A stretch of DNA of 64,000 nt from Cycas panzhihuaensis (taxonomy: Eukaryota > Cycadophyta), in assembly GCA_023213395.1 (NCBI GenBank), contig CM041465.1, forward strand, positions 5,580,001 through 5,644,000, read 5' to 3'. A program made the translations under genes and the position numbers. This document shows, in pieces, positions 47,301 through 59,505 of the stretch; the stretch's first letter is position 1, and each line of letters begins with the position of its first letter. The notes under the pieces are model-generated. The model ran no database searches. It had not been told where the DNA came from and saw nothing but the letters and a program-made list of their open reading frames with translations.

Positions 47301-50300
47301 GATATAAATCAACATACCCTTATAAACATGTATTGAATGTGATTAATATATAACAATAATACACTAAAAATTTATATTAATTATAATAATTAGTTGTATA
47401 CTAATCTTGAGTTTACAAAGGCTTTAATAAGAGTAAAACATAGTAAAATTAATATCTAAGGATGTATATAAACCCATGTTTAGAGAGTTTCTCAATATAC
47501 ATATAAAAAAAAAATTCTTTCTTTAACTAAGATTCATATGAAAATTGTGCATAACTATAACAAAGTAAGAGTATACCATGATATCAAATGTATTATAACA
47601 TAAAGTTAAAATCTTTGTAATGTGACAAGGAAGTGAAGTTGGCCAACCATATTGGAATTGAAGGATTCTCACATCTAACCAATCATAATACCATAGGAAA
47701 GCACCCTTATACTAGAGAAGATTATATGAATGAAAGAGTATTGATTTTTCCACTCTTCAAACACATAGCCCTTACCTAAGTTGTCCTATCAATAGATGCC
47801 ACAAGGCCTTTTTTAAAAGAACTCCATAGTAAAAGAAGTTGTTTCAAAGCTATTACTATTATACATAAGCATACCCTTACTAAGCATCATTAATCTTAGA
47901 TATAACAATGATCTCTTCTCATGTAATGCTTATTCTTCTAAATAGACCAATAATGTTGAGTTATTAAGGGATCCCTACAAATCCAATCTTAAAGGACTAC
48001 ATTATTATACCACACAAACAACTAATATATAGGGTGAAATTATAATTTAAGGGGAGTAACTAACTACAACCTTCCCTAACCAAGGAGAGGAACCAACTTA
48101 AACACCATTAGAATAATAGTCCAAGAAGAGCAACTAACCCAACCCCACCTCATAAGAAAACCTTTGCATATAATAATAAGAGTCTAAGGAGATAAGAAAT
48201 GTAGCTTACCCATAAAGCTTTAGAATACACTTAGTATACCCTTTCATAGGACTTAAGTAGCTTTGGAATCTAGAGTATAACTAAGGTAAGCTTCTTTTCT
48301 AAAATCTGATGGAGCAACCAACTCAACACCATGTATATGAAAAGATTAAGGAGAGTGTTACCCTATAAAGATGTAATAGTTTCAAAACATTTTATACAAT
48401 ATAAGGAAACAAATAAAGATAAGACTATACCATATTATTTTCACTACATGATCAAAGATCTAGGTCTATACTGAGCTACTCTAATATAACTGAAAATTAA
48501 TTATTTTTGTAAAAAGGCATAACACTAAGATAACAAATGATTATAAATGATATATCATATGGCATATTTGCCTATATAAGAAGGTTGGAATACTTTAATT
48601 AAATAAAAGAGTTTTTAAGTAGGGAGTATCAGTATGGGAAGTCTTCAAGTAGAAGAAGGAAGGAAAGGTTTTATATTCTCATAATTTTAATTCTTATGGA
48701 CTTAAGTCCCACATTAAACACCTTTTATACTTCAAGATGGGCTCTAAGTAAAGTAATAAGAAAGTGTTTTGTAGGAAGACTAAGAGATTAAGTGATAGGT
48801 CCTACTTTTCATGACCACTTATGTTCCCACTAATATTTTACCTATGAGATAAACATAAAGTGAAGATAAGACAAAATTGATTATCAAACAAGAAGTCTTC
48901 ACATAGGGAAAGGAATAATGAGTAACAAGCCCATAGGATGTCCTCCCATGAAATGACTCCATTTCAAAGATAATTTAGAAAAAGGGCAATGAAGTAGGAA
49001 AGTAATCTATAGGAAGAGTTAATCTAGGAATTTAAATAGATGATAAGTATTATTCTTGTAGACTACTTCCTTATGAGAAGGTCTTTCTATAAATTTCACC
49101 TCTTAAAGTGGTCATTAAAGAAAGAATTAGGGAAATGAGAACATCATTTTCAATGCCTAGAAAAGTAAGATGTTTCCTAAAATATATACCCTAAAGTAGG
49201 AAGTGGTATTCATAGGACTTCTTTCCTACAGAAAGGAAGATGTACATAATAAATAAGATTTAGATAAAGTGAACACATCCAATACTATCGTTTATAGTTA
49301 TTACCTAACTTTGGGCCATGAAGGAGAAAAATGCTCACTAAAGTGGGAATCATGGAAGTAAGGAGATCATGATATAGAGATAAGTAATAAGAGCAAGACT
49401 TCACAAAATGTTCTTGCTAATGAAAATCACTATTATTAAATAGATTACTCTTAGAGATATTTTTCACAAAAGATGACCCAACAAGGGGGTATATTTGAGG
49501 ACCAAAAAAGTATCATGTGTCAAATCTAACATAAATATTAAGAATATTCAACTTTTAATTGCTAGAATTAATTCATGAGTTGGTCTTATCTACTACTTTT
49601 CTATATCATAATTAAATATCATTAGATAATTACTCAATGTGACTACTTAATTATATGATGATTACAATAGAACTGACATTTCATAATGTTGATGGTACAT
49701 TCAACTAATAAAAAGTACATGCATGATCTTAGGAAAGGCATGAAATAAATGTTCTAGGCATCTAAATCTTGCTTTATTAATTATAAACACTAATTAATAG
49801 GAGAAAGAAGGACTCTTAACTATTCCTTTGCTCATGATTAAGTATCCTTTAGAGAGTGATTGATTAGTATAGTTTACTCCAACAAATCAAGAAAATGTCT
49901 TAGTGGGAAACTCCACATAAGATTGTGGTATGTACCAAATGAATCAGAAGACAAAGGAAGTCTAAACTATATGGTGACTTAGGAGTCCCCACATATAAAT
50001 AGTAAATTACATAGAAGAGGCATGGCTTAGAATGAGTTAGAATCTAACAAGAAATCAATCCCTTGTCAATGATTATAGTATGGAAAAGAACATGAATATG
50101 ATAAGATGAGGTCAAATGTCAACATATAAGGAGTGACCCATGAAGGTAATAATCTAGTGGTGAAGATACCTATAAGTAGAGGATGACTGGAGATCTTGGA
50201 ACTACCTATTCCTTCTCCTTTTCCCTATAGTGGGGTTAAGAGTAGATGAGTTGAAGTAAGGTTAGTACACAGCCCCAAACCTAGTCCTTATAAGGATACA

Positions 50301-50679
50301 AAAGATCAAATATATAATTATCTAAATAGAATATAGTTACTAACCATCACATTTCCTAAAGATCATTATAATAGCTATATAAGAGTTTTCTTAATAATAT
50401 TATAGTACACACGATTATTCCAACGATTGAACTTAATCTAGTAGTAATGATATTCTAGTCTCAAAGAGAAGACATTAACACATCTAAGACATCTAGTACA
50501 AAATATGTCATCTCATCAAAAAGCAAGGCATTCCTTGGGTATAATAGTTGTTGATCGATGGAGTAGTAGCAAAGATGCAAGTTGTCACTAGAGATATTTT
50601 ACTCCCACTTGTCATTTAAATAGAAAAGACCCTTGATATGAGACATTACACTATAAATAGATATTCCTAGGAAGGATAT
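47301..50679. other. Unassigned A+T-rich sequence
   Basis: 3.4 kb without protein motifs or LTR pair that I can support. A phrase near 49466-49500 (GATGACCCAACAAGGGGG) resembles the polypurine/3' region of plant LTR elements, so an old LTR may start near there. A (TTTA)n run occurs just beyond, in the next LTR. Confidence 0.45.
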
Positions 50680-51048
50680 TATTAGAAGTAATGTTTAATA
50701 GGTTAATATTAATGTTAAGATATCCCCCTAACTCTCTCATGGAATATTAAATTAGTTTTCTAAGATATGTATAAGATGGTACACACATATTCATGTATTT
50801 ATGCTATTAGTGGATATAGGGATTCTCACATGTAATTGGATAATGATGAGGTGATATGTACTATAAGTATATATTCATACCTAATGAAATAATTAGAGAT
50901 GATCATTTCCCATAAGCTTTATTGTCTTATATGTTTATATATACTTAATTCTTTTATTTATTTATTTATTTATTATTTACATCTGTTATCACCTCATGTA
51001 TATGCATTTTATTATATATTCATATATCTAAGAGTGTTATTTTCAATA
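50680..51048 (+). repeat. LARD 5' LTR
   Basis: Pairs with 61086-61450 (TAACTCTCTCATGGAATATT, GAGGTGATATGTACTATAAG and other long shared stretches). First two bases drifted from TG to TA. Holds a (TTTA)n run at about 50953-50980. Confidence 0.93.
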
Positions 51049-51060
51049 TGGTATTAGAGC
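51049..51060 (+). other. LARD primer-binding site
   Basis: TGGTATTAGAGC: the initiator-Met-tRNA site with one C-to-T change, directly at the LTR end. Confidence 0.9.
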
Positions 51061-51950
51061 AAGATAGTATAATCCTATGAAGTAGATCAGAGTAGGAAGA
51101 TTAAAAAGACCTCACTAAGGACACTTCAATCAAAGGTTTATAGAAAATAAAAGCCAAGATTAGCCTGCATTTAAGAAGAAGATATGATCATGATATATGG
51201 ACATCAATGATAAAGCCAATATGAGCTAGAATTAAAGATTATAATTATGTTTAGTGAGTTTGATCCATATGTGGATGCTTATTTATGTATATGTCACCTA
51301 TATTAAACATGCAAGGCTGCTATGGTAAGTCCACAAGTATCAATTAATTTCCTACCATGATTTTTAATATCATTATTGAGTAAACCTAACTAGATGTGCT
51401 ATCGTATATGCAAGTTAGTGGGCACACCACATTAGTAATGCATATTGTAATTAAATATTAAACCCTAACTATTTGAAGGTTAGTGATGATACTTTATAAA
51501 AATATTATGGTAAGTATTATTTTTGTAGGATTGAAATAAGGGTTTGACAGGTTTATTGGGTAAAACTCAAGGGTTTTAATAGACCAACTTATATAGAAAA
51601 ATATATGTGGTGATGCTACCATGGAAAAAATACGCCATCAAATGGATGCTTAAAAAAAAGCCCTAGTCTTTAGAGGAATCTAAGATTATAAATCTAAAGA
51701 TGATTAATAATGAAAGAGCCATAGTTCTTTATGTTATTTACAAGATGTTAAGAGAGAGATGTATAGAGAAGTAGGTATCTCTATCGATGAATGGTGTGAT
51801 CATGTTGATGTTATTTATAAGCATCCTATCTTTTGCATTATTAGTCCATTTGTGTATGCTACTAGGTGTAAATGAAGAATAAAGATGGCATATTCAATAT
51901 TCCATAATGAGGTTTTGTATCATTGGTATACCATAGAGTGGCACATTAGA
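51061..51950 (+). other. LARD internal region, left part
   Basis: Non-coding as far as can be seen; only short frames. Ends at the C1 insertion. Confidence 0.6.
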
Positions 51951-52248
51951 TGAAAAGAGTGGATCTATCCTTCATCTCCATGTACTAAGCACAAAAGCAA
52001 ACATGGGAGCAAGAGACACTTGAAAGAAAGAAAGTAGCTCTCACAAAATGGGGAGGTAAGAATAAATTTCCTCCATTGAGCTTTTACTTTTATATTAAGA
52101 GAGGGAGCATTAGAGTTAGGTGAAATGAAATTACACATAATGCACATGAAAGTGCATTTCACTTAAGTGATCTAATTTAAAGTTCACTTAAGACCCTTTT
52201 GTGTAATAATCAACTAATGTAATGACCTTATGTGATTAACCCTTTTCA
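51951..52248 (-). repeat. C1 3' LTR
   Basis: 298 bp, same length as its partner. The adjoining polypurine tract on the coding strand (complement of ATCTCCCCCTTAATGG, 52249-52264) marks it as the 3' copy. A TATA-like sequence (coding strand TTAATATAAAAG, about 52088-52099) may be the promoter. Confidence 0.96.
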
Positions 52249-52262
52249 ATCTCCCCCTTAAT
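52249..52262 (-). other. C1 polypurine tract
   Basis: The coding strand reads ATTAAGGGGGAGAT directly before the LTR's TG. It primes plus-strand DNA synthesis in LTR elements. Confidence 0.85.
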
Positions 52263-52690
52263 GGTAGAAGGTCATTTCATCCTATTTTATTCTATCCTAT
52301 GAGGTCTTCATTTGAGCCTCTTATAAAGCAAACTATTATGACACTTTTGTGGGAAACCCTCATGGGGAAGAAAACCCACAAATTTTCTAATCTACTAACC
52401 TGGCTCAGGCGGCTCATTAAATGTAGTCGGATAGCCAATTGGTACAATGAATTTTGTAGCTAAAATCTACTAAGTCTTCATATACCATTTGGTCATCCCC
52501 CGTGCCCTTTTGAGTTTTCATAGGTTTTGATTTTCCAAAATGATACAACCCTTATCCTTTGGCTCCCACATGAGATTTTCATGAATGGGATAGAGCAGAG
52601 ACTTACTCTTGTCCTTCCGTACCCACAAGGGGCTTTCACGAATGAGACAGAGTATGATGGTCTTATTTTCATCTCTTTCAATCAGTTAGA
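52263..52690 (-). other. C1 3' untranslated region
   Basis: Between the end of pol and the purine tract. Contains two imperfect copies of a phrase of type CCCACA-G-G--TTTCA-GAATG-GA (about 52565-52590 and 52620-52648). ORFs here are not supported. Confidence 0.6.
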
Positions 52691-52699
52691 GATGGAGGC

Positions 52700-53440
52700 C
52701 CTAAGGTCTAGTTACTTTCAGAACTGTTCAAACTTCACCCTCTTCAGTGGTTTGGTGAAGATATCAGCCACTTGATCTGTTATGGGGTAGTACTCCAGTT
52801 GAATTGTGCCATCATGAACTAGTTCTCTAATCCTGTGGACTTTTGTACTTATATGTTTGGTACGATCATGAAATACAGGATTTTTAGCCATCTGGATTAT
52901 AGATTGATTATCTACATGTAAGCTAGTAGAACTTGTTTAGGTGGCATTTAATGTATTCAATAATTTTCTAAGCCATATAACCTCCTTGCTTATCTCAGAA
53001 GCAGCAATGTACTCAACTTCGACAGTTGAGTCTGCAACTATCTTCTGCTGTTTGGATCTCCATGATATTGGTGTTGTTCTAAGAAATGTTACATACCCAG
53101 ATGTAGATCTTCTTGTGTCTTTATCTTTAGTAAAGTTTGAGTATGTGTATGCATAAAGTTTAAATTTTGCATTGGGTTCATACAACAAACCATATTTGCT
53201 AGTCGTCATTAGGTACCTCAACACTTGTATTGTAACTTGCCAATGATTCTGCTTAGAATTTATCATGAATCTTGTAAGAATGTTGATAGAGTGTGTAATA
53301 TCTGGCCTTGTGTTGGTAGTATAGTTGAGACTACCTACAAGTTGCCTGTAGAGCATTGTGTCTACCTTCCTATTGTCACCATCAACTAAGAGTTTAATAT
53401 TAGGCTCCATTGGTGTATCCACTAGTCGAGAACCTTCCAA
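52700..53440 (-). pseudogene. C1 RNase H
   Basis: A 167-codon open stretch (53440-52937) begins MEGSRLVDTPMEP, then RQLVGSLNYTTNTRPDITHS and DTRRSTSGYVTFL, then ISWRSKQQKIVADSTVEVEY then IAASEISKEVIWLRKLL. Copia RNase H normally has an ADSDWAGD-like start; here it reads AYTYSNFTKD, so the first acidic residue is missing. The Glu and Asp of the EAEY/D-STVEVEY area are partly kept. After a stop (52937) the terminal part (HVDNQS, KHI, IFTKPL-type blocks) can be followed to about 52700. Confidence 0.88.
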
Positions 53441-54600
53441 CTAAAACTTTGTTAGAAGATCATTGATATATTTTTCTTGGGAGAGAAAGATTTTGCCATC
53501 CTTTTGAGTTACTTCAATTCCCAAGTAATATTTCAACAACCTGAGGTTAGACAATTCAAAAGTTTTAGCAAGGTCCTTCTTCAATTTGGTGATTACACAT
53601 TCATTATTCCCTATTATGAGCATGTCATCCACAAAGATTAAGAGGTAAGTGACTTTATCATTTTGGCACTTGATGAATAATATTACGTCAATATCTTGAT
53701 AGTCACAAACCTCATATCCAAGTTACCTTATTCTTTCAGACAACTTGGTAAACCAAGCATGAGGGGCTTGCTTTAGGCCATACAAGGACTTTTTGAGCCT
53801 GCAAACTTTATGCTCCTGACCATCAATCTCATATCCTTCTGGATGAGCCATGTAAATTTCTTCTTTAAGGTCCCCATTGAGAAATGCAGTCTTAACATCG
53901 AGTTGGTGGATTTTCCAACCCTGTTGAGCAGCCAAGGTTATAAGAGTTCTGATTGTAGGCCACTTGGTTGTAGGAGCAAAGATTTCAGTGTAGTCAATGC
54001 CTTCCCTTTGTGTGAATCCTTTTGCTACCAACCTTGCCTTGTGTTTTTCTAGGGTGCCATCTGATCTATACTTGTTTTTGAATACCCATTTATTTTGAAC
54101 TACCTTTCTTCCAAGTGGTAGATAAACAAGCTCCCATGTACCATTTTTAATAAGAGATTGATACTCTTCATTCATAGTATTTCTCCAAGCTACATTCTTT
54201 ACAGCTTCTTGGTACGTTAGGGGCTCTTCATTAAGAACAAGTTGCAATTCTACTGGTTCAAGCTCAACAGAAAGTGATTCATGCATCCTTGCTCTATGGG
54301 CACTTCTAGTTCCAGTTTTGCCTATCTCATCTGGTCGCATGTCCTTGTGTAGCTAGTAGGCTTCAAGAAAACCTCAAGTTGGGAATAAGGTTTTCATTTC
54401 CGCAACCTCTTGATCTTTGTTTTGATCTTGAAAAGGATCATATGAAATATTTGGCATGGAGGAAGTTGATGATGCTGGAGAAGATGGGTCAGCCATAGAT
54501 ATTGGAGAAGATGATCCTTCTGCTATGGCTTTGCCTTTATCAACTTGGTTGTTCACAAATGATGGTGTTGGATGTGTACACATTGGCTTAGAGTCACAAC
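53441..54600 (-). pseudogene. C1 reverse transcriptase with N-terminal linker
   Basis: One frame (shared with RNase H), interrupted by stops near 54371 and 53722. A Ser/Pro-rich linker (GSSSPISMADPSSPASSTSS, about 54530-54460) precedes RT. RT blocks: NKWVFKNKYRSDGTLEKHKA, RLVAKGFTQREGIDYTEIFA, IHQLDVKTAFLNGDLKEEIY (motif A Asp), CRLKKSLYGLKQAPHAWF, then VDDMLIIGNN (53630 region, both catalytic Asp present). The KYYLGIEVTQKDGKIFLSQE block continues into RNase H. It makes the DNA copy from element RNA in the cytoplasmic particle. Stops and the upstream frameshift prevent synthesis of a full product. Confidence 0.93.
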
Positions 54601-54649
54601 TTGTATCCTCCGAGGCTCTATTGTCAGATTCTAAGATTTTGAGTAACTG

Positions 54650-55990
54650 TTCAGCATCTCCCCCCTAAATTTTGGAATTTGGACATCAAATTTAATGGCA
54701 TCATTAAATCAGTATAAAGGCATCTTGGAGTCAAGTCTGAGTAATTGATCTTCAGTCTCTGTAAAGATAACATCTTTAGTGATGATGATTTTGTGCTGTG
54801 AAGGTATGAAAACCTTATATCCCTTTTTGTCCATAGGGTATTCGATAAAGATGCCTTTGATGGCTCTATCTTGGAGCTTATTTCTATGTTCTTCCAGAAT
54901 ATGAGCATAACAAGTAGAGCCAAAAATTCTGAAGTGGGAGATAGAGGTGGTTTGTCCATACCACATTTCATGTGGAGAGGGGCCGAGCTTGGAGGGACTA
55001 ACAGTGTTGATGCAATACATAGTAGTCCAGATAGCCTCAGCCCAAAGATAGATAGGGACATTCTTATATACCAGCATAGCACGAGCCATATTCATGATGG
55101 TCCTGTTCATACGCTCGGTAACTCCATTTTGCTGGGGTGTACCTGCAACAGTGGTCTGATGTTTGATTCCATGTTGATGTAGGTACGATTCAAACTCATT
55201 GGATGTGTACTTGCCACCATTGTCAGTCCTGAGTATTTTGATCTTGAATCTAAATTCATTTTCCACACGGGCCTTGGAATCTTGAAACATAAAAAAAGCT
55301 TCATCTTTCTTTTCAAGAAAAAAAACCCATACTTTCTTGGTAAAATCATCAATGAAAGTAATATACTATCACTTCTGTTTAAGAGAAGGGATGGGTATAG
55401 GACTGCATATATCTAAGTGTATAAGCTTCAAAGGTTGGCTAGATTTCCACTAACTATGAGGAAACAATTGTCTTTGAGATTTAGCAATAATACGTGCTTC
55501 ACATTTAAATGGCTTAGAGGGGAACTCAAGCAAACCAGGAAGAGTGTCTTGTAGTTCTCTTAAACAATCAATTTTGATATGGCCCATACGAGCATGCCAT
55601 AGAGCTGCTTAGGACAACTTTTGAGGAGTCAAGGTTGTGGTAAAAGCAAATTCATGATCAACATAGTTGGCTTTAGAGGATAGTGAGCCAGTTAGGTGAA
55701 AAAGTTTGCCATCAAGAATTCTGGTCATAACCACAGCATTTGAAGGAGGGTGAATGAAACAGAGAGTTTAATTGTTTGAAGTTACACTTAGATCAAATCC
55801 ATGAGAGACAAGGGTGGATAGGGAGAGCAGATTCTTCTTTAGATTAGGAATATATAAAATATCAACAAGTGTAAAATCTAGAAGGTCTGGGAGTTTTAGG
55901 TAAATAGTTCTAAGTCCTTTAATTGGCTAAGATGATTTGACAGCCATGTGTATAACACCACAAACTTTAGAGTTAAAATCTTGAAAGAAC
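54650..55990 (-). pseudogene. C1 integrase with pre-integrase domain
   Basis: The 193-codon open stretch 55290-54709 shows KIKILRTDNGGKYTSNEFES (second catalytic Asp), TPQQNGVTERMNRTIMNMAR (catalytic Glu), YLWAEAIWTTMYCINTVSPS, and the copia-type end IKGIFIEYPMDKKGYKVFIP. The N-terminal zinc and first-Asp part lies upstream (55300-55990) with breaks, including the KKVWVFFLKRK-type block near 55330. The frame is that of gag. It ends in a stop just before a G run at 54655-54661, after which coding resumes in another frame. Confidence 0.92.
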
Positions 55991-56010
55991 TAGTGATGAC
56001 AAGTCATGTG

Positions 56011-56340
56011 TTATGTTGCTCCATTATCCATGATCCACGATGAAGTATTTGAGGTAGCACTATTTACAACTCCAAGTGGTGAAGGCAAAAGAGAATAAGC
56101 ATAGCCATAATGAGCCTCAATATACTTAGTGGATCTATCAACAACATTTGATGAAGTGGTCCCAATTCTTTGAAGGTGTGCATGAACAAATTGAGTTCCA
56201 CCAAAAGCATCTTCAAAAGAGGTATTATCAACATTATGTGCACCATGGCGCTGTTGATAACTTGGTAGTTTGTTGGTGGCAATTCTACAATTTTTGGCAT
56301 AATGTCCTTTTCTATTACACCTTTGGCACACGATTGTTTG
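56011..56340 (-). pseudogene. C1 gag zinc knuckle and protease start
   Basis: An open stretch from 56331: CQRCNRKGHYAKNC is a complete CX2CX4HX4C knuckle for RNA binding. About 85 residues on, SSWIMDNGAT is the aspartic protease active-site loop, with Asn where Ser/Thr is normal (D-S/T-G to D-N-G), so activity is doubtful. Same frame as gag and integrase. Confidence 0.92.
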
Positions 56341-56478
56341 ATTTCTAGTCCAAGTATTGGGCTGGTTGGACAGTCTCTGATTACTGGATCTAGGTCCAGG
56401 TTGATTATTTTGGCCTTGGCCTTGAGACTATTTTTATTGGAGTTGAGGAGCTTGTTGACTAAGAGGACATTGTCCTTG

Positions 56479-57168
56479 TTATCTACCTCTTCCTCTTCCA
56501 CAGGAATTACCACCTCTACGAGAGTATTGACCTTGATTTTTAGTATAACAAAGATCTTCTTCCACTTCAAAAGTAATATCAACTAGATCTGATGTAGTGG
56601 CAAAGTTGGTATCAAAGGTCTTATCAAATTCAATGAACTCATCAACAAGGTTTTCAAAGTTTAGGGTCTTCAAAGTGCCACTAGATTAAAGACTTCCTAA
56701 TAGATTTTTGTAATATGGGATATGGAGACATGAATGAATCAAGAAAACCCATGTAATGCATTGAGTTTTAAAATCTTTATCAATGGCTTGCTTGATTGGA
56801 TGAAGTAGATTGATTATCTCACTTACGTATCCTTTCTGCATTTTTAATTTGTTCGTCTTCAGCACTAAGTGAACAAATTCTAAGTCTGATTTAGTGTTAA
56901 AGTTCTTCTTAAGAACTTCAAGAACTTTCCATGCTATATCATGTACATCTTCATCAATGAGATTATGTAGGGAATAATCAGTGATAAGTAGTATCCCTGA
57001 ATGGGTTTTATCATCATCAAGTTCCCATTGGCATTTAGCTGCAGCTTCAGTGGGAGCAGTTGGAGCACCTCCTCCTGAAGTAGTTGTGGTAGCACCAGTG
57101 AACCACATGTCCCAATTTTCTTTCCCTTTTAGAATGCAGTTCACATTTTGCTTGAATTGTAAAGACAT
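56479..57168 (-). pseudogene. C1 gag (capsid part)
   Basis: ATG at 57168 opens 160 codons (MSLQFKQNVNCILKGKENWD, GGGAPTAPTEAAAKCQWELD, TKSDLEFVHLVLKTNKLKMQ), then a TAA at 56686-56688, then SSGTLKTLNFENLVDEFIEF and on to an Arg/Gly-rich end (YSRRGGNSCGRGRGR) before the knuckle. The Ala/Gly-rich segment plus the W..D block fit the copia UBN2/gag family. C2 has Gln at the stop position, so the ancestral frame ran through. Gag forms the particle shell. Confidence 0.92.
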
Positions 57169-59190
57169 GGTGTCTTCTTAGAAGGAAAGAAATGAACAAG
57201 GGACTATAAAAGTGATGGAAATAAATGACCAATCACTATTTATAAATGGGAAATGTAATGAAGTAGTGTAGCAGAAAGAAGAAGAAGTGAGAATGGTTGC
57301 TCAAAGATGAAGGGAGCAACTTAGAGGAAAGTCACCAACATTTGTGACAAATATTAACCTAACACAACAGGAATATGAGAAGCACTATGATAAAAATTAG
57401 CCACTAATACTTGTGACAAATATTAACCTGACACAACAAGAATATAAGAAGCACTATGATTGTGATTACACTATGGATCACTTCTTACAAATAAGTAAGT
57501 GATCAATATACAAGATTGTAGGCCAATGTAGAAGCTGATATCATTAGGTTTACATAACTTAAAACTCAAATGTAGGATGTGTAATCAACCCAATAACCTT
57601 TAACTTGTGTCCAATGTGTAGTTGAGGTCATTGAAGGAATGCCTAGGCTTCTAGTAGAATTAAGTTGGCCTTCACCCGTGATACCCATAATCATGCTTGG
57701 TGATGAAATCTAAGTCACAACGGAGCCCATGTACTCCCAATCATCACCCAGTTCACCAATGAGCAGCTATATACCTCCTCTAAAGAGTGGTACGTGCATA
57801 CCCATGGCTATGACAGATATTGGATTAGGTATATTTTAATATTGTATTAAAGTTTCAGTTTTCCCAGTTGGTTATCAGGATGATCCCTGATTGAGGCATG
57901 ATGGTATGGCTAACCAAACCTCATCAATATTCTGGTTTGGTCTAGTCCCAACTTGAAACCCACACCTCCTTTATGGCATGGTATTCTTCCAACCAAGGTA
58001 TCTCAACCTTGTTGAGTGTGTGAATAAGTACAAGATGGCGAAAAATAATGTACGTGATGTGTTCCTTTTAGGAAGAGTGAAAAGATTATTGAATTGCATC
58101 AAACGTACATTTAACTAAAAATAGAATGCTTACTTGGAGTGCTTTTGAAGTTCTTGCTTGAAGTGTCTTTAGAGTGCTTGCTTTGAGTGAGTTTAGAGTG
58201 ATGAAATACAATTCTAATAAGTGAGTGAGGACACCAGATATTGCTCAGATCTAGGTGTTTTTTTTCTCACTTTTACAATGGGCTTTTAAGCCTTATAAAA
58301 AGAAGGAAGAAATTTTCTTCACTTTTGTTTTCTTAATACAAAATAAATTGGTCTTCACTAAATTAGCAATAACTTTCTCCCATGATGTTGAAATGGAGTG
58401 CTAATTTTTGTACTAAAAACTAGACTAAAAGCTTCATCTTCAAGAAGTATAATCAGGTCCAAATGACTTCTTGAAAGTTTTTGGCAGCCCCACAAAGTTA
58501 GGAAATTATATTTTTCTAGAATTCTTACTAAAAATAACTATTATTCACTAAAACAACAATAACTTCCTCATACGACATCCAAATTAGATGATTGTTTTTG
58601 TGCAAGAAAGTAGACTCAGAGCCTCATCTTTGAAAATTAGAATCACTTCAATTGGAGCTCTATAGAATATTTTGTAGACCTGTGAAGTTCAGTAATCAAA
58701 TTGTATTTCTGTAAAAAATTCAGCTTCCTAATATCTCATTAACACATGATACCATATGAAATTTCCATCATTTTTTGATCACCAAGATCCTAATATGGGT
58801 AAGGTGAGAGCATACAATGATGGATATTTTAAATGACTCAAAATTCTTTAAAAGAAATGGGTAAAACCTCCCCTTACAATTATTCTTCTAAATGTTGGAA
58901 AAATTTTGGCAATTCCCCTTGTTAAATGGACAAAAGGAGGGGAAAGAAAAGGAAGAATGAGATAGCATGAATGGCCAATAAAGGATTGGAATCCTTGGGC
59001 CTTACAACTCCTTGTATTATGCTTCCAAACCTAAAAAAGAGAAAGGAAAAGCAAACAATACAAAATATGCTATCATAATAACTTGAAAATATTTCTAAAT
59101 TTACTTTCACAATCTCCTTCACCACATGGATTGTGGGGGAGAAGGAAGTGATGGCTCAATTACAAGTGCAAGTGAGGAATATGAAGGAAG
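57169..59190 (-). other. C1 5' leader, about 2 kb
   Basis: Long untranslated leader between primer site and gag start. A 190-bp module is present twice in tandem (starting near 58354 and 58544), each with TCACTAAA--A-CAATAACTT, AGACT-A-AGC-TCATCTT and a CCAC/CTGTGAAGTT phrase. Near the gag start there is an approximately 70-bp near-duplication around 57335-57455 (CACCAACATTTGTGACAAAT and CACTAATACTTGTGACAAAT). The ORF at 58922-59125 is not supported. Confidence 0.8.
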
Positions 59191-59205
59191 CAAGCTCTAA
59201 TACCA
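59191..59205 (-). other. C1 primer-binding site
   Basis: Reverse complement TGGTATTAGAGCTTG, one C-to-T from the initiator-Met-tRNA match, 2-base spacer to the LTR. Confidence 0.92.
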
Positions 59206-59207
59206 TA

Positions 59208-59505
59208 TAAAAAGAGTGGATCTATCCTTCATCTCCATGCACTAAATATAAAGGCAAACATGGGAACAAGAAAGACTTGAGAGAAAGAAAGTAGCTCTAA
59301 CAAAATGGGGAGGTAAGAATGAATCTCCTCCATTGAGCTTTTACTTTTATATTGAGAGAGGGCACATTAGAGTTAGGTGAAATGAAATTACACATAATGC
59401 ACATGAAAGTGCATTTCACTTAAGTGATCTAATTTAAAGTTCACTTATGACCCTTTTTTGAAATAATCAACTAATGTAATGACCTTATGTCATTAACCAT
59501 TTTCA
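59208..59505 (-). repeat. C1 5' LTR
   Basis: 298 bp, matching 51951-52248. First base pair of the plus-strand TG has become TA. Followed by the LARD internal DNA and the 5-bp duplication TCAGA. Confidence 0.96.

Larger units (their letters stand above)
51951..59505 (-). mobile_element. Copia element C1, complete structure, moderately decayed
   Basis: Two 298-bp LTRs (51951-52248 and 59208-59505) with TGAAAA...TTTTCA ends, primer site, about 2-kb leader, gag, protease, integrase, RT, RNase H and polypurine tract in Ty1-copia order on the minus strand. Flanking 5-mers are TTAGA and TCAGA, one mismatch. By hand I count about 21 differences between the LTRs (about 7 percent), so insertion was not recent. 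Gag to integrase is in one frame; RT/RNase H is shifted at a G run. It interrupts the LARD-like element and is the same family as C2. Confidence 0.96.

Noticed and set aside
53810-55182. Plus-strand ORFs across C1 RT and integrase
   Set aside because: Antisense shadows; the minus strand carries the copia motifs.
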